A stretch of 64,000 bases of DNA, from positions 558,001 through 622,000 of the forward strand of contig WGOE01000002.1 of assembly GCA_016124195.1 (NCBI GenBank), written 5' to 3'. Positions within the stretch are counted from its first letter, which is position 1. Each line of letters begins with the position of its first letter. The translations under genes and the position numbers were made by a program. This DNA comes from a bacterium. GTDB taxonomy: Bacteria; Pseudomonadota; Alphaproteobacteria; Rhodobacterales; Rhodobacteraceae. Of the stretch, positions 36,121-44,845 are shown piece after piece. The notes under the pieces were generated by a model. That model was not told the origin of the DNA, searched no databases, and saw only the letters and a program-made list of their open reading frames with translations.

Positions 36121-37263
36121 ATGCCGCAGATTTGTCTGGAAAGAGTTCTGCAAATGTTCCAGAATGGCGCCATGGATCGCAAGGAAAACAGCATTCTGCC
36201 GGGGCAAAGGCTGCGCGCGCGCGGGGCGGGCAGCAATGAGACCGGGCGGTTCGAAGGCAGTCGCCGTGTCGCTTTTGACGACGGCTGGGATATTGCGGAG
36301 GAACAGCGTCTGGTTCGGACCGAGACGCGCATCGAACAGGCGCGCTCGGCCATCACCTACAACACCTCTCCCGATCTGCCGTTCGACCGGTCGATCAACC
36401 CCTACCGGGGCTGCGAACACGGCTGCATCTACTGCTTTGCCCGGCCCAGCCATGCCTATCTGAACCTGTCGCCCGGTCTGGATTTCGAGACGCGGCTGGT
36501 GGCGCGGCCCGGCATCTCTCGTGTGCTGGAACGTGAGTTGCGTTCGAAATCCTACAGGGTCGCCACCATCGCCATCGGCACGAACACCGATCCCTATCAG
36601 CCGATCGAGGCCGAATACGGCGTGATGCGCGAGGTGTTGCAGATGTTGCTGGAATTTCAGCATCCGGTGGCGATCACCACCAAGGGCACGTTGATCGAAC
36701 GCGACATCGACCTTCTGGTGCCGCTCGCCAAGGCCGGGCTGACGCGGGTCGGCGTTTCGATCACCACGCTGGATGCCCGGCTCGCCCGCCGGATGGAACC
36801 GCGGGCGGCCGCTCCCAAACGCCGGCTCGAGGTGATCCGCCGCCTGAGCGATGCGGGCGTGCCGGTCCGTGTCATGGTCTCGCCTCTGATCCCGGGCCTG
36901 TCGGATCACGAGTTGGAGCCGATCATGGAGGCCGCGGCCGGGGCGGGGGCGGTGGCGGCCAGTTTCATCAGCCTGCGCCTGCCGCGCGAGGTCTCGCCCC
37001 TGTTTCAGGACTGGCTTGCGGCGCATTACCCGGACCGGGCGGCCAAGGTCATGGCGCGGGTGCGCGAGTTGCACGGCGGCAAGGATTACGATGCCGAATG
37101 GGGCAAGAGGTTTCGTGGCGAAGGGATCTGGGCCGAGTTGATGGCGCGGCGCTTTCATGTGGCTCTGGCGCGGCTGGGGTTGCATAAATCCCAGCCGCCC
37201 CTGCGCACCGACCTGTTCCGCGTGCCCTTGGCCGAGGGCAATCAGTTGGGTTTTGACTTGTAG
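36121..37263 (+). CDS. PA0069 family radical SAM protein
   Basis: A radical SAM enzyme of up to 380 residues. The [4Fe-4S] motif CEHGCIYC binds the cluster that cleaves S-adenosylmethionine; INPYRGCEHGC, AIGTNTDPYQPIE and ITTKGTLIERD are family segments. Function unknown, although related proteins resemble spore photoproduct lyase-type repair enzymes. The start is uncertain: ATG 36121 has AGGGG nearby, while ATG 36172 removes an unconserved leader. The TAG stop is formed by the first three bases of a GATGGGCA repeat unit. Confidence 0.85.
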   Translation: MPQICLERVLQMFQNGAMDRKENSILPGQRLRARGAGSNETGRFEGSRRVAFDDGWDIAEEQRLVRTETRIEQARSAITYNTSPDLPFDRSINPYRGCEHGCIYCFARPSHAYLNLSPGLDFETRLVARPGISRVLERELRSKSYRVATIAIGTNTDPYQPIEAEYGVMREVLQMLLEFQHPVAITTKGTLIERDIDLLVPLAKAGLTRVGVSITTLDARLARRMEPRAAAPKRRLEVIRRLSDAGVPVRVMVSPLIPGLSDHELEPIMEAAAGAGAVAASFISLRLPREVSPLFQDWLAAHYPDRAAKVMARVRELHGGKDYDAEWGKRFRGEGIWAELMARRFHVALARLGLHKSQPPLRTDLFRVPLAEGNQLGFDL

Positions 37264-37316
37264 GATGGGCAATCTGCCCATCGTACCTGCAAGATGGGCA
37301 GATTGCCCATCCTACC
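37261..37316. repeat. inverted pair of GATGGGCA palindromes between convergent genes
   Basis: Unit A (37261-37283) reads TAGGATGGGCAATCTGCCC then ATCG; unit B (37290-37316) reads CAAGATGGGCAGATTGCCC then ATCCTACC. They are inverted copies with a 6-base gap, so the pair can fold as two small hairpins or one large one. The pair sits between the convergent radical SAM and homocysteine methyltransferase genes and supplies the stop codon of the former. Confidence 0.9.
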
Positions 37317-37328
37317 CCGGTCCGGCGT

Positions 37329-38345
37329 TCAGCCCCTGCGCCCGCGCCGTTCGCGCTTGGGATCGCCCGAGGTGTCGCCCGTGCCATCTGAAGCCGAGGA
37401 AAAGGCGCCCAGCTTGGCCTGGATGTCTTCCGGCGTGGGCTTGTCACCTTTCGGGCGGCTTTCCAACGCGCGGCGCATGGCGGCCAGGTGATCGGGCATG
37501 GTGCCGCAGCAGCCGCCGATGATGCGCACTCCGGCATCGCGGGCCAGAACGGCATATTCCGCCATCAGTTCGGGCGTGCCATCGTAATGGATATGGCCCT
37601 CGTGATATTTCGGGATGCCGGCATTGCCCTTGGCGATGATCGGGCGGCTGGTTCCGGTCGTCTCGAAGCCCAGAACCGTGCGCATCAGGTCCGAAGCGCC
37701 GACACCGCAATTGGCCCCAAAGGCGATCGGCGGCGCGGGCAGCTTTTCCACCATGCCGGCAAGACCGGCCGAGGTGATCCCCATCATTGTGCGGCCGGCA
37801 GTGTCAAAGCTCATCGTGCCGCACCACGGCATCCCGGCGCGGGTCGCAGCCTCGGCTGCCGCGGCATATTCCTCGAAGGCCGACATGGTTTCGATCCAGA
37901 GCACATCGGCGCCGCCCTCTTTCAGAGCCTCGGCCTGTTCCTGGAAAATCTCGACGGCGAGATCATGGGTCATGGTGCCCATGGGCTGAAAGATCTCGCC
38001 CGTGGGGCCGACCGAGCCTGCCACCACCACGGGGCGGCCGGCGGCATCGGCGATCTCGCGCCCGAGGTCGGCTGCGACCCGGTTCAATTCGCGCACGCGG
38101 ACCTGGGCGTTGTGCAGCTTCAACCGGGCGGCATTGCCGCCGAACGAGTTGGTCAGGAAGATGTCCGACCCGGCATTCACCGCGCTGCGGTAGAGGCTGC
38201 GGATGTTGTCGGGCTGGTCGGTGTTCCAGAACTCGGGCGGCTCGCCGGACGACAGGCCCATGTTGAACAGGTTGGTGCCGGTGGCGCCGTCCGCCATCAG
38301 CCATTCACGCTCATCCAAGAGGCGCGACAAAAGATCCTGGGACAT
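37329..38345 (-). CDS. homocysteine S-methyltransferase (annotated in the family as betaine--homocysteine methyltransferase; probably part of split MetH)
   Basis: A zinc-dependent homocysteine methyltransferase of 338 residues from ATG 38345, with AAGGA upstream. The N-terminal LMADGATGTNLFNMGL and the zinc cysteines in GANCGVG and GGCCGT match the Pfam S-methyl_trans domain that forms the first module of MetH. Relatives are often called betaine--homocysteine methyltransferase. In Rhodobacterales, as I recall, such proteins act with a separate B12 protein and a methyl-THF-binding protein as a three-part methionine synthase. Those two further modules are absent from this polypeptide. The C-terminus is a low-complexity basic tail. 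Confidence 0.8.
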   Translation of the reverse strand: MSQDLLSRLLDEREWLMADGATGTNLFNMGLSSGEPPEFWNTDQPDNIRSLYRSAVNAGSDIFLTNSFGGNAARLKLHNAQVRVRELNRVAADLGREIADAAGRPVVVAGSVGPTGEIFQPMGTMTHDLAVEIFQEQAEALKEGGADVLWIETMSAFEEYAAAAEAATRAGMPWCGTMSFDTAGRTMMGITSAGLAGMVEKLPAPPIAFGANCGVGASDLMRTVLGFETTGTSRPIIAKGNAGIPKYHEGHIHYDGTPELMAEYAVLARDAGVRIIGGCCGTMPDHLAAMRRALESRPKGDKPTPEDIQAKLGAFSSASDGTGDTSGDPKRERRGRRG

Positions 38346-38369
38346 CGGGTGGTCCTTCGCTGGGGGTGG

Positions 38370-38393
38370 CCCGGCCAACGGATCGAGGCCGGG
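38370..38393. other. intercistronic hairpin between the DUF1476 gene and the methyltransferase gene
   Basis: CCCGGCC (38370-38376), 10-base loop, GGCCGGG (38387-38393), in the 66-base gap between two minus-strand genes. No T-run follows, so it is more likely an RNA-stabilising or processing element than a terminator. Confidence 0.4.
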
Positions 38394-38411
38394 CGGAAAG
38401 GGTACGCCGGG

Positions 38412-38726
38412 TCAGAGTTCGGTCATAAGCTGTGCCTTGGCCATCGGCAAAAGCTCGGCCAGCTTGGCGCGGACGGCGGCGGGATCGGACAGGGCGCCCA
38501 GATCGCCGGCCACCTTGCGGACCACGTCCTCGTTGCCGGCCTCTTCGAAATCGGCCTTGATGACCTCCAGCGCATAGGCCGCGGCCTCGTCGCCCGACTT
38601 GCCCATCAGGCCCGCGGCCCACAGGCCCAGAAGCTTGTTGGCACGGGCCTCGGCCCGGAACTGCATCTCGGAATCATGGGCAAACTTGTTTTCAAAAGCA
38701 TTGGCGCGTTCGTCGAATGTGGTCAT
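38412..38726 (-). CDS. DUF1476 protein, F1-ATPase inhibitor zeta subunit
   Basis: A 104-residue helical protein. DUF1476 corresponds to the zeta subunit first found in the Paracoccus denitrificans ATP synthase, which blocks ATP hydrolysis by F1. The N-terminal inhibitory segment MTTFDERANAFENKFAHDSE is well conserved, and RAEARANKLLGLWAAGLMG is the core of the family. It is divergent from purC with about 220 bases between, the usual alphaproteobacterial arrangement. Confidence 0.9.
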   Translation of the reverse strand: MTTFDERANAFENKFAHDSEMQFRAEARANKLLGLWAAGLMGKSGDEAAAYALEVIKADFEEAGNEDVVRKVAGDLGALSDPAAVRAKLAELLPMAKAQLMTEL

Positions 38727-38945
38727 GGTCTGGCCCTCGGCTGCACGTTTTGGTTCCCCTTCCATATGCCTTTCGCGAGGCCTTACCGCAAGGGGAAGCC
38801 GGCACGATTGCGGGTGGATCGGGCGCGTGGGGCCGTGCCACCTTGCCGGGCGAGGATGCATGGCATATAGCGCGACAGGAAGAGGGGCCGGCGCCATCGG
38901 TGCCGCTAAGGGCATGCACGCGCCCCCGAGTGTTGCGGAGCGTTC

Positions 38946-39707
38946 ATGGCACGGCGCAAGAAGATCTACGAGGGCAAGGCAAAGATCCTGTACGAAGGAC
39001 CCGAGCCCGGCACTCTGGTGCAGTATTTCAAGGACGAGGGCGCCGCTGGCCCCACGGTGAACGAGGGCGAGAACCTCGCCTCCGAGGGCAAGGGCGTGCT
39101 CAACAACCGCCTGTCGGAATTCTTCATGGCCGGGCTGAACTCGATCGGCGTGCCCACCCATTTCATCCGCCGCATCAACATGCGCGAACAACTGGTGCGC
39201 GAAGCCGAGATCGTGCCGCTGGAAGTGGTGGTGCGCAATTTTGCCGCAGGAGAACTGTCAAGCCGGCTCGGCATTCCCGAAGGCACGCCCCTGCCGCGCC
39301 CGATCGTGGAATATTACTACAAGGACCCGCGCCTGAACGCGCCCCTGGTGTCCGAAGAGCATATCATCGCCTTTGGCTGGGCCAGCCAGCAGGATCTGGA
39401 CGACATCATCGCCCTTGCCCTGCGGGTGAACGACTTTCTGTCCGGCGTGATGCTGGGTGTGGGCATCCGGTTGGCCGATTTCCGCATCGAGGTGGGCCGG
39501 ATCTGGGAAGGCGATTACATGCGCCTGATCGTGGCGGACGAAATCAGCCCGGACAGCTGCCGGCTTTGGGATCTGCGCCGGCCCGAGGGGGCGGGGGCAA
39601 CGCCCGAGCCGGGGCCGCTGGTCGATGTCTATACCGAACTGGCGCGGCGGCTCGGGGTCTTGCCCTCGAACGTGACCCATGCGCCCAAGCCGACCCTGAT
39701 CAACTGA
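38946..39707 (+). CDS. purC: phosphoribosylaminoimidazole-succinocarboxamide synthase
   Basis: A purine biosynthesis enzyme that joins aspartate to CAIR. It has 253 residues from ATG 38946 with GCGGAG upstream. Typical segments are [14 protein letters not shown] (residues 4-17), [35 protein letters not shown] and [13 protein letters not shown]. purS follows by 33 bases with a strong GGAGG site. Confidence 0.97.
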   Translation: MARRKKIYEGKAKILYEGPEPGTLVQYFKDEGAAGPTVNEGENLASEGKGVLNNRLSEFFMAGLNSIGVPTHFIRRINMREQLVREAEIVPLEVVVRNFAAGELSSRLGIPEGTPLPRPIVEYYYKDPRLNAPLVSEEHIIAFGWASQQDLDDIIALALRVNDFLSGVMLGVGIRLADFRIEVGRIWEGDYMRLIVADEISPDSCRLWDLRRPEGAGATPEPGPLVDVYTELARRLGVLPSNVTHAPKPTLIN

Positions 39708-39740
39708 ACCGCCAAAGCCCGAAAACCGGAGGAACCGCCC

Positions 39741-39980
39741 ATGAAAGCCCGTGTCACCGTGATGTTGAAAGCCGGGGTCCTGGATGTGCAGGGCGAGGCC
39801 GTGCGTTTTGCTCTGGCGACGCTCGGTTTTGGCGGGGTCGAGGGCGTGCGTCAGGGCAAGGTGATCGAATTGGACCTGGCCGAGACCGATGCCGCCGCCG
39901 CGGAAAGCGCGGTCAAGGCGATGTGCGAGAAGCTTCTGGCCAATACGGTAATCGAGAGCTACCGCATCGAGATCCTCTGA
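39741..39980 (+). CDS. purS: phosphoribosylformylglycinamidine synthase, PurS subunit
   Basis: The small subunit of the three-part FGAM synthase (PurL-PurQ-PurS). The protein has 79 residues: MKARVTVMLKAGVLDVQGEAV is the family N-terminus and LANTVIESYRIEI the C-terminus. In many alphaproteobacteria purQ follows directly. Here it does not: a GATGGGCA repeat unit begins 4 bases after the stop and a dehydrogenase gene follows. Confidence 0.95.
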   Translation: MKARVTVMLKAGVLDVQGEAVRFALATLGFGGVEGVRQGKVIELDLAETDAAAAESAVKAMCEKLLANTVIESYRIEIL

Positions 39981-39983
39981 TCC

Positions 39984-40011
39984 ATGATGGGCAGATTGCC
40001 CATCCTACCTT
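39984..40011. repeat. GATGGGCA palindrome, unit 5 (B orientation)
   Basis: ATGATGGGCAGATTGCCC then ATCCTACC, 4 bases after the purS stop. A single B-orientation unit in the purS to alcohol dehydrogenase spacer. Confidence 0.87.
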
Positions 40012-40061
40012 GACCGGGCCGCCCGCTTGCGCCACCCCTTGCCGAAACAGGGGAGGATGCG

Positions 40062-41099
40062 ATGCGCGCTGCAGTGATCCGGGACTACAAGGCCGATCTT
40101 AGCCTCGAAACCGTGGCCGATCCGGTCTGCGAGGCGGATGGCGTGGTGGTCAAGGTGCTGGCCTGCGGCATCTGCCGCAGCGATTGGCACGGTTGGATCG
40201 GTGAACATCCCAAGGTCAAGCCCGGCGCCATCCCCGGCCATGAATATTGTGGCGAGGTGGTCGAGGCTGGCCCCCTCGCGCGGTGGCAGGTGGGCGACCG
40301 CATCATCGCGCCCTTCATTCTGGCGTGCGGAGACTGTCCGGAATGCCGCTCGGGCCAGACCACGACCTGCCGGGCGCAGCGCGTGCCGGGTTTTGGCGAG
40401 CCCGGGGCCTGGGCCGAATATGTCTCGGTGCCCCATGCCCATAACCTCACGCGCCTGCCAGAGTTTCTGACCCCGGCGCTGGCCGCCGGGCTGGGCTGCC
40501 GGGTGACCACGGCCTATCACGCGCTGACCGGGCGCGCGTGCCTGCAGGCGGGCGAGTGGCTGGCCGTGCATGGCACCGGCGGCATCGGCCTTTCGGCCCT
40601 GCTGATCGGCCTCGCACTTGGGGCGCGGGTCATCGCCGTGGATATCGTGGCCGAGCGGCTGGCCCATGCCAAGGCGCTTGGCGCCGAAGCGGTCATTGAT
40701 GCCCGCGCGGGCGATGTGGCCGCGCGCATCCAGGCCGTGACGGGCGGCGGCGCCCATGTCTCGATCGAGGCCCTGGGCATCGAAGCCACTGCCAATGCTT
40801 CCATCGAATGTCTGCGACCACTGGGCCGGCATGTTCAGGTCGGCCTGCCCACCGGGCACACCGCCCGGATGCAGATCAACATGAACGCGGTCTACATGAA
40901 ACAGCTGGCCCTTTTTGGCACAAGGGGGATGCCGGCCTGGCGTTATCCCTCGCTCCTGTCGCTGATCGAGACGGGCAAGGTCGATGTCCGCCCCATCGTG
41001 GCCCGCCAAGTCGCCCTGAGCGAGGCCAGCGCCGAACTGCGCGCCTTCAACGGGCCGATGCCGCCCGGCGTGGCCGTGATCACCGATCTGGCGGGCTGA
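40062..41099 (+). CDS. zinc-dependent alcohol dehydrogenase family protein
   Basis: A 345-residue medium-chain dehydrogenase with GGGAGG upstream of the start. The catalytic zinc site is CGICRSDWHGW plus GHEYCGEV. The structural zinc loop is CGDCPECRSGQTTTC with all four cysteines. The NAD-binding motif is GTGGIGLSALLI near residue 170. Substrate unknown. The gene is alone; an AT-rich palindrome lies 24 bases after the stop. Confidence 0.9.
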   Translation: MRAAVIRDYKADLSLETVADPVCEADGVVVKVLACGICRSDWHGWIGEHPKVKPGAIPGHEYCGEVVEAGPLARWQVGDRIIAPFILACGDCPECRSGQTTTCRAQRVPGFGEPGAWAEYVSVPHAHNLTRLPEFLTPALAAGLGCRVTTAYHALTGRACLQAGEWLAVHGTGGIGLSALLIGLALGARVIAVDIVAERLAHAKALGAEAVIDARAGDVAARIQAVTGGGAHVSIEALGIEATANASIECLRPLGRHVQVGLPTGHTARMQINMNAVYMKQLALFGTRGMPAWRYPSLLSLIETGKVDVRPIVARQVALSEASAELRAFNGPMPPGVAVITDLAG

Positions 41100-41122
41100 G
41101 CCGGCGTGCAAGACCGGAGCGC

Positions 41123-41141
41123 GAATTTTCGCAGAAAATTC
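41123..41141. repeat. GAATTTTCGCAGAAAATTC palindrome, copy 2
   Basis: Exact reverse complement of 23586-23604, located 24 bases after the alcohol dehydrogenase stop. Both copies are 3' of plus-strand genes. Confidence 0.8.
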
Positions 41142-41269
41142 GGCGCATGAGGCGGGAGGACACAGATCTGCGCAGCACGAGCCTGTCTGCCCTGTCTCAA
41201 TTCACAAAGGCGTTGTCGGTCGGCGCGATCTGGCGTTTGTCATGGCCACCCCACCCACTGGGGGGGGGG

Positions 41270-41281
41270 GGCCAAGCTTTG
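41270..41281 (+). repeat. 12-base G homopolymer near the 3' end of the xyl operon
   Basis: G12 within GGCCACCCCACCCACT...GGCCAAGC, which can also pair as a GC-rich stem on the minus strand. It lies 31 bases past the xylA stop and may be part of the operon terminator. The rest of 41142-41311 shows no gene. Confidence 0.75.
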
Positions 41282-41311
41282 GTCTTTATCCAACGTCCCG
41301 CGCCGCAGCGC

Positions 41312-42613
41312 TCAGACGAAGCGGTTCCACAGGTTCTCCAGCCGTTCCTGACGGCCCGACTTCGGCTGCGGCTCCAGCCCTTCCGTGGTGACCCGGGCGG
41401 CAGCTTCGGCCAGCCCGCCCTCCAGCATGGCCTGCGCCGCAGGTGTGGCCCAGCCCGCATAGCGTGCGGCGCGGGCCTTCTCGAGGCTGCCATCCTCCAA
41501 AAGCGCCGCCGCCGCCTTCAAGGCCCGGGCGCAGGTATCCATCCCGCCGACATGGCTCAGGATCAGATCCTCGGCATCCAGCGACTGCCGGCGGATCTTG
41601 GCGTCAAAGTTGGTCCCGCCGGTGTGCAGCCCGCCATTGCGCAGCACCTCGTAATAGGCCAGCGCCATTTCCGGGGCGTTGTTGGGGAACTGGTCGGTGT
41701 CCCAGCCGGATTGATAGTCGTTCCGGTTCATGTCGATCGAGCCCAGAATGCCAAGGCTGCTCGCCAGGGCCAGCTCGTGTTCGAAGGAATGGCCGGCCAG
41801 GATCGCATGACCCTGTTCGATATTGACCTTCACCTCCTTTTCCAGCCCGAACTGGACGAGGAAGCCGTAAACCGTCGCCACGTCGAAATCGTACTGGTGC
41901 TTGGAGGGTTCCTGCGGCTTGGGTTCGATCAGGATCGTGCCCTTGAAGCCGATCTTGTGCTTGTATTCGACCACCTGTTGCAGGAAGCGGCCGGCATGGT
42001 CGCGCTCGGCCTTCAGGTCGGTGTTCAGAAGCGTCTCATAGCCCTCGCGCCCGCCCCAGAGCACATAATTCTGCCCCTTCAGCTTGTGCGTTGCGTCCAT
42101 GTTGGCCTTCACCGTGGCCGCGGCATAGGCATAGACATCGGGGTCGGGGTTGGTGGCGGCCCCGCTCATCCAGCGCCGGTTGGAAAAGAGGTTGGCCGTG
42201 CCCCACAGAAGCTGGGTCTTGTGGCTCGCCTGTTTTTGGCCGAGGTAATCGACGATCTCTTCAAGGTTACGCGTGCTTTCGGCGAAACTGGCACCTTCCG
42301 GCCGCACATCCGCGTCATGAAAGCAATAGAAGGGCACGCCGAGGATGTCGAACATCTCGAAGGCCGCGTCGGCCTTGAGCTTGGCAAGCGCCATCGTCTC
42401 TCCGAACCAGGGGCGCAGCAGGGTCTGGCCGCCGAAGGGGTCGTGGCCTTGATAGGCAAAGGAATGCCAATAGGCCACGGCAAAGCGCAGGTGATCCTCC
42501 ATCCGCTTGCCCATCACCACCTCGTCGGGGTTGTAATGGCGATAGGCGAATTCGTTCGCGGAATCGGGCCCTTCGTACTTGATCGCCGGGATGTTCTTGA
42601 AGAAATCGGTCAT
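41312..42613 (-). CDS. xylA: xylose isomerase
   Basis: Converts D-xylose to D-xylulose. The 433-residue protein is of the class II length. The catalytic histidine lies in [12 protein letters not shown] (about residue 101); metal ligands include the acidic residues in [29 protein letters not shown] and GWDTDQFPN. Last gene of the operon, 17 bases after xylB. Confidence 0.97.
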   Translation of the reverse strand: MTDFFKNIPAIKYEGPDSANEFAYRHYNPDEVVMGKRMEDHLRFAVAYWHSFAYQGHDPFGGQTLLRPWFGETMALAKLKADAAFEMFDILGVPFYCFHDADVRPEGASFAESTRNLEEIVDYLGQKQASHKTQLLWGTANLFSNRRWMSGAATNPDPDVYAYAAATVKANMDATHKLKGQNYVLWGGREGYETLLNTDLKAERDHAGRFLQQVVEYKHKIGFKGTILIEPKPQEPSKHQYDFDVATVYGFLVQFGLEKEVKVNIEQGHAILAGHSFEHELALASSLGILGSIDMNRNDYQSGWDTDQFPNNAPEMALAYYEVLRNGGLHTGGTNFDAKIRRQSLDAEDLILSHVGGMDTCARALKAAAALLEDGSLEKARAARYAGWATPAAQAMLEGGLAEAAARVTTEGLEPQPKSGRQERLENLWNRFV

Positions 42614-42630
42614 GTCGGCCTCGCCGTGAA

Positions 42631-44073
42631 TTAGGGATTGGAGAGTTTCTGGATCGCAGCCTGGGCTGCACGATAGCGGGCGTGACCGGCGTCAAAGGCG
42701 GCGGTCAGGCGCGTGTCGGGCTCGATCGTGCGGGCGATCGGCGGCATGGTGGCGATCTCGGCCCCGGTGCCGGTCGCGGCCATGAGGCCCAGCCGGGCCG
42801 CGCCAAGCGCACCGCCAAAGTCGCCGGCGGCCGGCACCAGCACCGGGCAGTCGAGTGCCGTGGCAATCGCCTTGAGCCAATAGTCCGACCGCGCGCCGCC
42901 GCCCACGGCCAGCAGGCTTTCCAGCCGCGTGCCGGTCGCGGCGAGCGCATCGCGGCTGTCGCGGAAGGCGAAGGTGACGCCTTCCAGAACCGCACGGGTG
43001 CCGGCGGCGCGGTCGGTCTGATGCTCCAGCCCCAAAAGCGCGCCACGGATGGCGCTGTCGTTCAGGGGCGTACGCTCGCCGCCCAGATAGGGCAGGAACA
43101 GAGCCTTGCCGGGCGCCTCGAGCGCACCCAGTTCCCCGGTCAGCGCGGCCGCCGTCTGGCCCACGAGGCCCGCATACCAGTTCAGCGCGTCGGTTGCGGC
43201 CAGAATCACGCCCATCTGATGCCAGGTGTTTGGCAGGGCGTGGCAGAAAGTATGAACTGCCGTCTCGGGGTCTGGCTGATAGCCATCATTGGCGGCGAAC
43301 AGAACCCCCGAGGTGCCCAGCGAGACAAAGGCCTGCCCAGCCTTGACCACGCCCACGCCGACCCCCGCCGCCGCATTGTCGCCCCCGCCGCCGGCCACGA
43401 CCACGCCTTTGGGCAGGCCCCAGCGGCTGGCCAACTCGCCGCGCAGATGGCCCGAGACGGCAGACCCTTCGACCAGCCGGGGCATTTCGGCCCGGCTCAG
43501 GCCCGTCGCCTGCAAGAGATCCTCCGACCAGTCGCGCTTGCCCGTGTCCAGCCAGGAGGTGCCGGCGGCGTCCGACATTTCCGACACATGCTCTCCGGTC
43601 AGCCAGAGGCGCAGGTAATCCTTGGGCAGCAGGATCTTGGCGACACGGTCCCAGACCTGCGGCTCGTGCTTGCGGATCCAGGCGAGTTTGGGCGCCGTGA
43701 AGCCCGGAAAGACGATGTTGCCGGTGATGCGGCGGAACATCGGGTCGCCGTCCAGTTCGGCCGCCTCGTCATGGCCGCGGGTATCGTTCCACAGGATGCA
43801 GGGGCGCAGCACGTCATCGGCGCCGTCCAGCAGCGTGGCACCATGCATGTGGCCCGAAAGCCCGATGCCGCGCACAGAACCCAGGCCAAAGGCGGCCAGC
43901 TTGTCGAACACCGTTTCTGCGGCGGTGATCCAGCTGTCGGGGGCTTGCTCGCTCCAGCCCTCATGCGGGCGCTGCACGGTCAGGGGGGCGGTGGCCTCGG
44001 CCAGGACCTTCTGATCGTCATTGATCAGAATGCCCTTCAGGCCCGACGTTCCAAGATCCAGGCCGATGTACAT
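42631..44073 (-). CDS. xylB: xylulokinase
   Basis: A FGGY-family kinase that phosphorylates D-xylulose to xylulose 5-phosphate. It has 480 residues from ATG 44073, which overlaps the xylG stop. [14 protein letters not shown] is the phosphate-binding N-terminus; [12 protein letters not shown] and CILWNDTRG are substrate segments. The C-domain has [26 protein letters not shown] and [17 protein letters not shown]. The frame is open far upstream but that part is a shadow of xylG. Confidence 0.96.
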   Translation of the reverse strand: MYIGLDLGTSGLKGILINDDQKVLAEATAPLTVQRPHEGWSEQAPDSWITAAETVFDKLAAFGLGSVRGIGLSGHMHGATLLDGADDVLRPCILWNDTRGHDEAAELDGDPMFRRITGNIVFPGFTAPKLAWIRKHEPQVWDRVAKILLPKDYLRLWLTGEHVSEMSDAAGTSWLDTGKRDWSEDLLQATGLSRAEMPRLVEGSAVSGHLRGELASRWGLPKGVVVAGGGGDNAAAGVGVGVVKAGQAFVSLGTSGVLFAANDGYQPDPETAVHTFCHALPNTWHQMGVILAATDALNWYAGLVGQTAAALTGELGALEAPGKALFLPYLGGERTPLNDSAIRGALLGLEHQTDRAAGTRAVLEGVTFAFRDSRDALAATGTRLESLLAVGGGARSDYWLKAIATALDCPVLVPAAGDFGGALGAARLGLMAATGTGAEIATMPPIARTIEPDTRLTAAFDAGHARYRAAQAAIQKLSNP

Positions 44074-44837
44074 CACGCTGCCTTCGCCGGTTTCTTGCCC
44101 AGGATGATCATGCCCAGGATATCCTCGTCCGTGACCTCGTTCACGTTCACGGTGCCGACCAGTTGGCCGTTCTTCATCACCGAGGCGCGGTCGCAGAGCT
44201 TCATCACGTTGTGGATGTCGTGTTCGATCAGGAAGATGCCAAGGCCCTGGGCCTTCAGCTCTTCGATCAGTTCGGACACCATCTGGGTTTCGTGCGGGCC
44301 AAGGGCGGCGGTCGGTTCGTCCATGATCAGGATCTTGGCGTTGAAATAGACCGCCCGGGCGATGGCGACCGACTGGCGCTGCCCGCCTGACAGGGCCGAC
44401 ACCGGCACGTTGAACTTCTTGAAGTTGGGGTTGAGCCGGCCAAGGATCTTGCGCGTCTCGGCCTCCATCGCGCTTTCGTCCAGAAACCCGCGCGAGGACA
44501 CCAGTTCGCGGCCCAGAAACAGGTTCGAGGCGGCGTCCAGATTGTCGGCGAGTGCCAGGGTCTGGTAGATCGTCTCGATGTTCTGGGCGCGGGCGTCGCG
44601 CGGGTTGTTGATCTCGACCGGTTTGCCGTTGATCAGGATCTGGCCCGCATCGGCCTGATAGGCGCCCGACAGGCACTTGATCAGCGTCGACTTGCCGGCC
44701 CCGTTGTGACCCAGAAGCCCCACGACCTCGCCCGGATACAGGTCCACCGTGACATGATCCACCGCCTTGATGCCGCCGAACGAGATCGAGATGTCGCGCA
44801 TCTCGACCAGGGGGGTGCCTTTGACTGCGTTTGCCAT
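44073..44837 (-). CDS. xylG: sugar ABC transporter ATP-binding protein, half-size (xylose)
   Basis: The ATPase of the xylose importer: Walker [10 protein letters not shown], signature [14 protein letters not shown] and Walker [12 protein letters not shown] are all present once. Only one ABC domain is present (254 residues), whereas XylG of enterobacteria has two fused domains of about 500 residues; this half-size form presumably works as a homodimer, as in FrcA-like systems. ATG 44837 has GAGGGACAAG upstream; GTG 44849 overlaps the xylH stop and is an alternative. Coupled to xylB by a one-base overlap. Confidence 0.92.
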   Translation of the reverse strand: MANAVKGTPLVEMRDISISFGGIKAVDHVTVDLYPGEVVGLLGHNGAGKSTLIKCLSGAYQADAGQILINGKPVEINNPRDARAQNIETIYQTLALADNLDAASNLFLGRELVSSRGFLDESAMEAETRKILGRLNPNFKKFNVPVSALSGGQRQSVAIARAVYFNAKILIMDEPTAALGPHETQMVSELIEELKAQGLGIFLIEHDIHNVMKLCDRASVMKNGQLVGTVNVNEVTDEDILGMIILGKKPAKAA

Positions 44838-44845
44838 CTTGTCCC

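Noticed and set aside
37329-38345. Firm name betaine--homocysteine methyltransferase
   Set aside because: The name is common for this family, but the nearby B12 protein and DUF1638 fit a split methionine synthase better; left as homocysteine S-methyltransferase.
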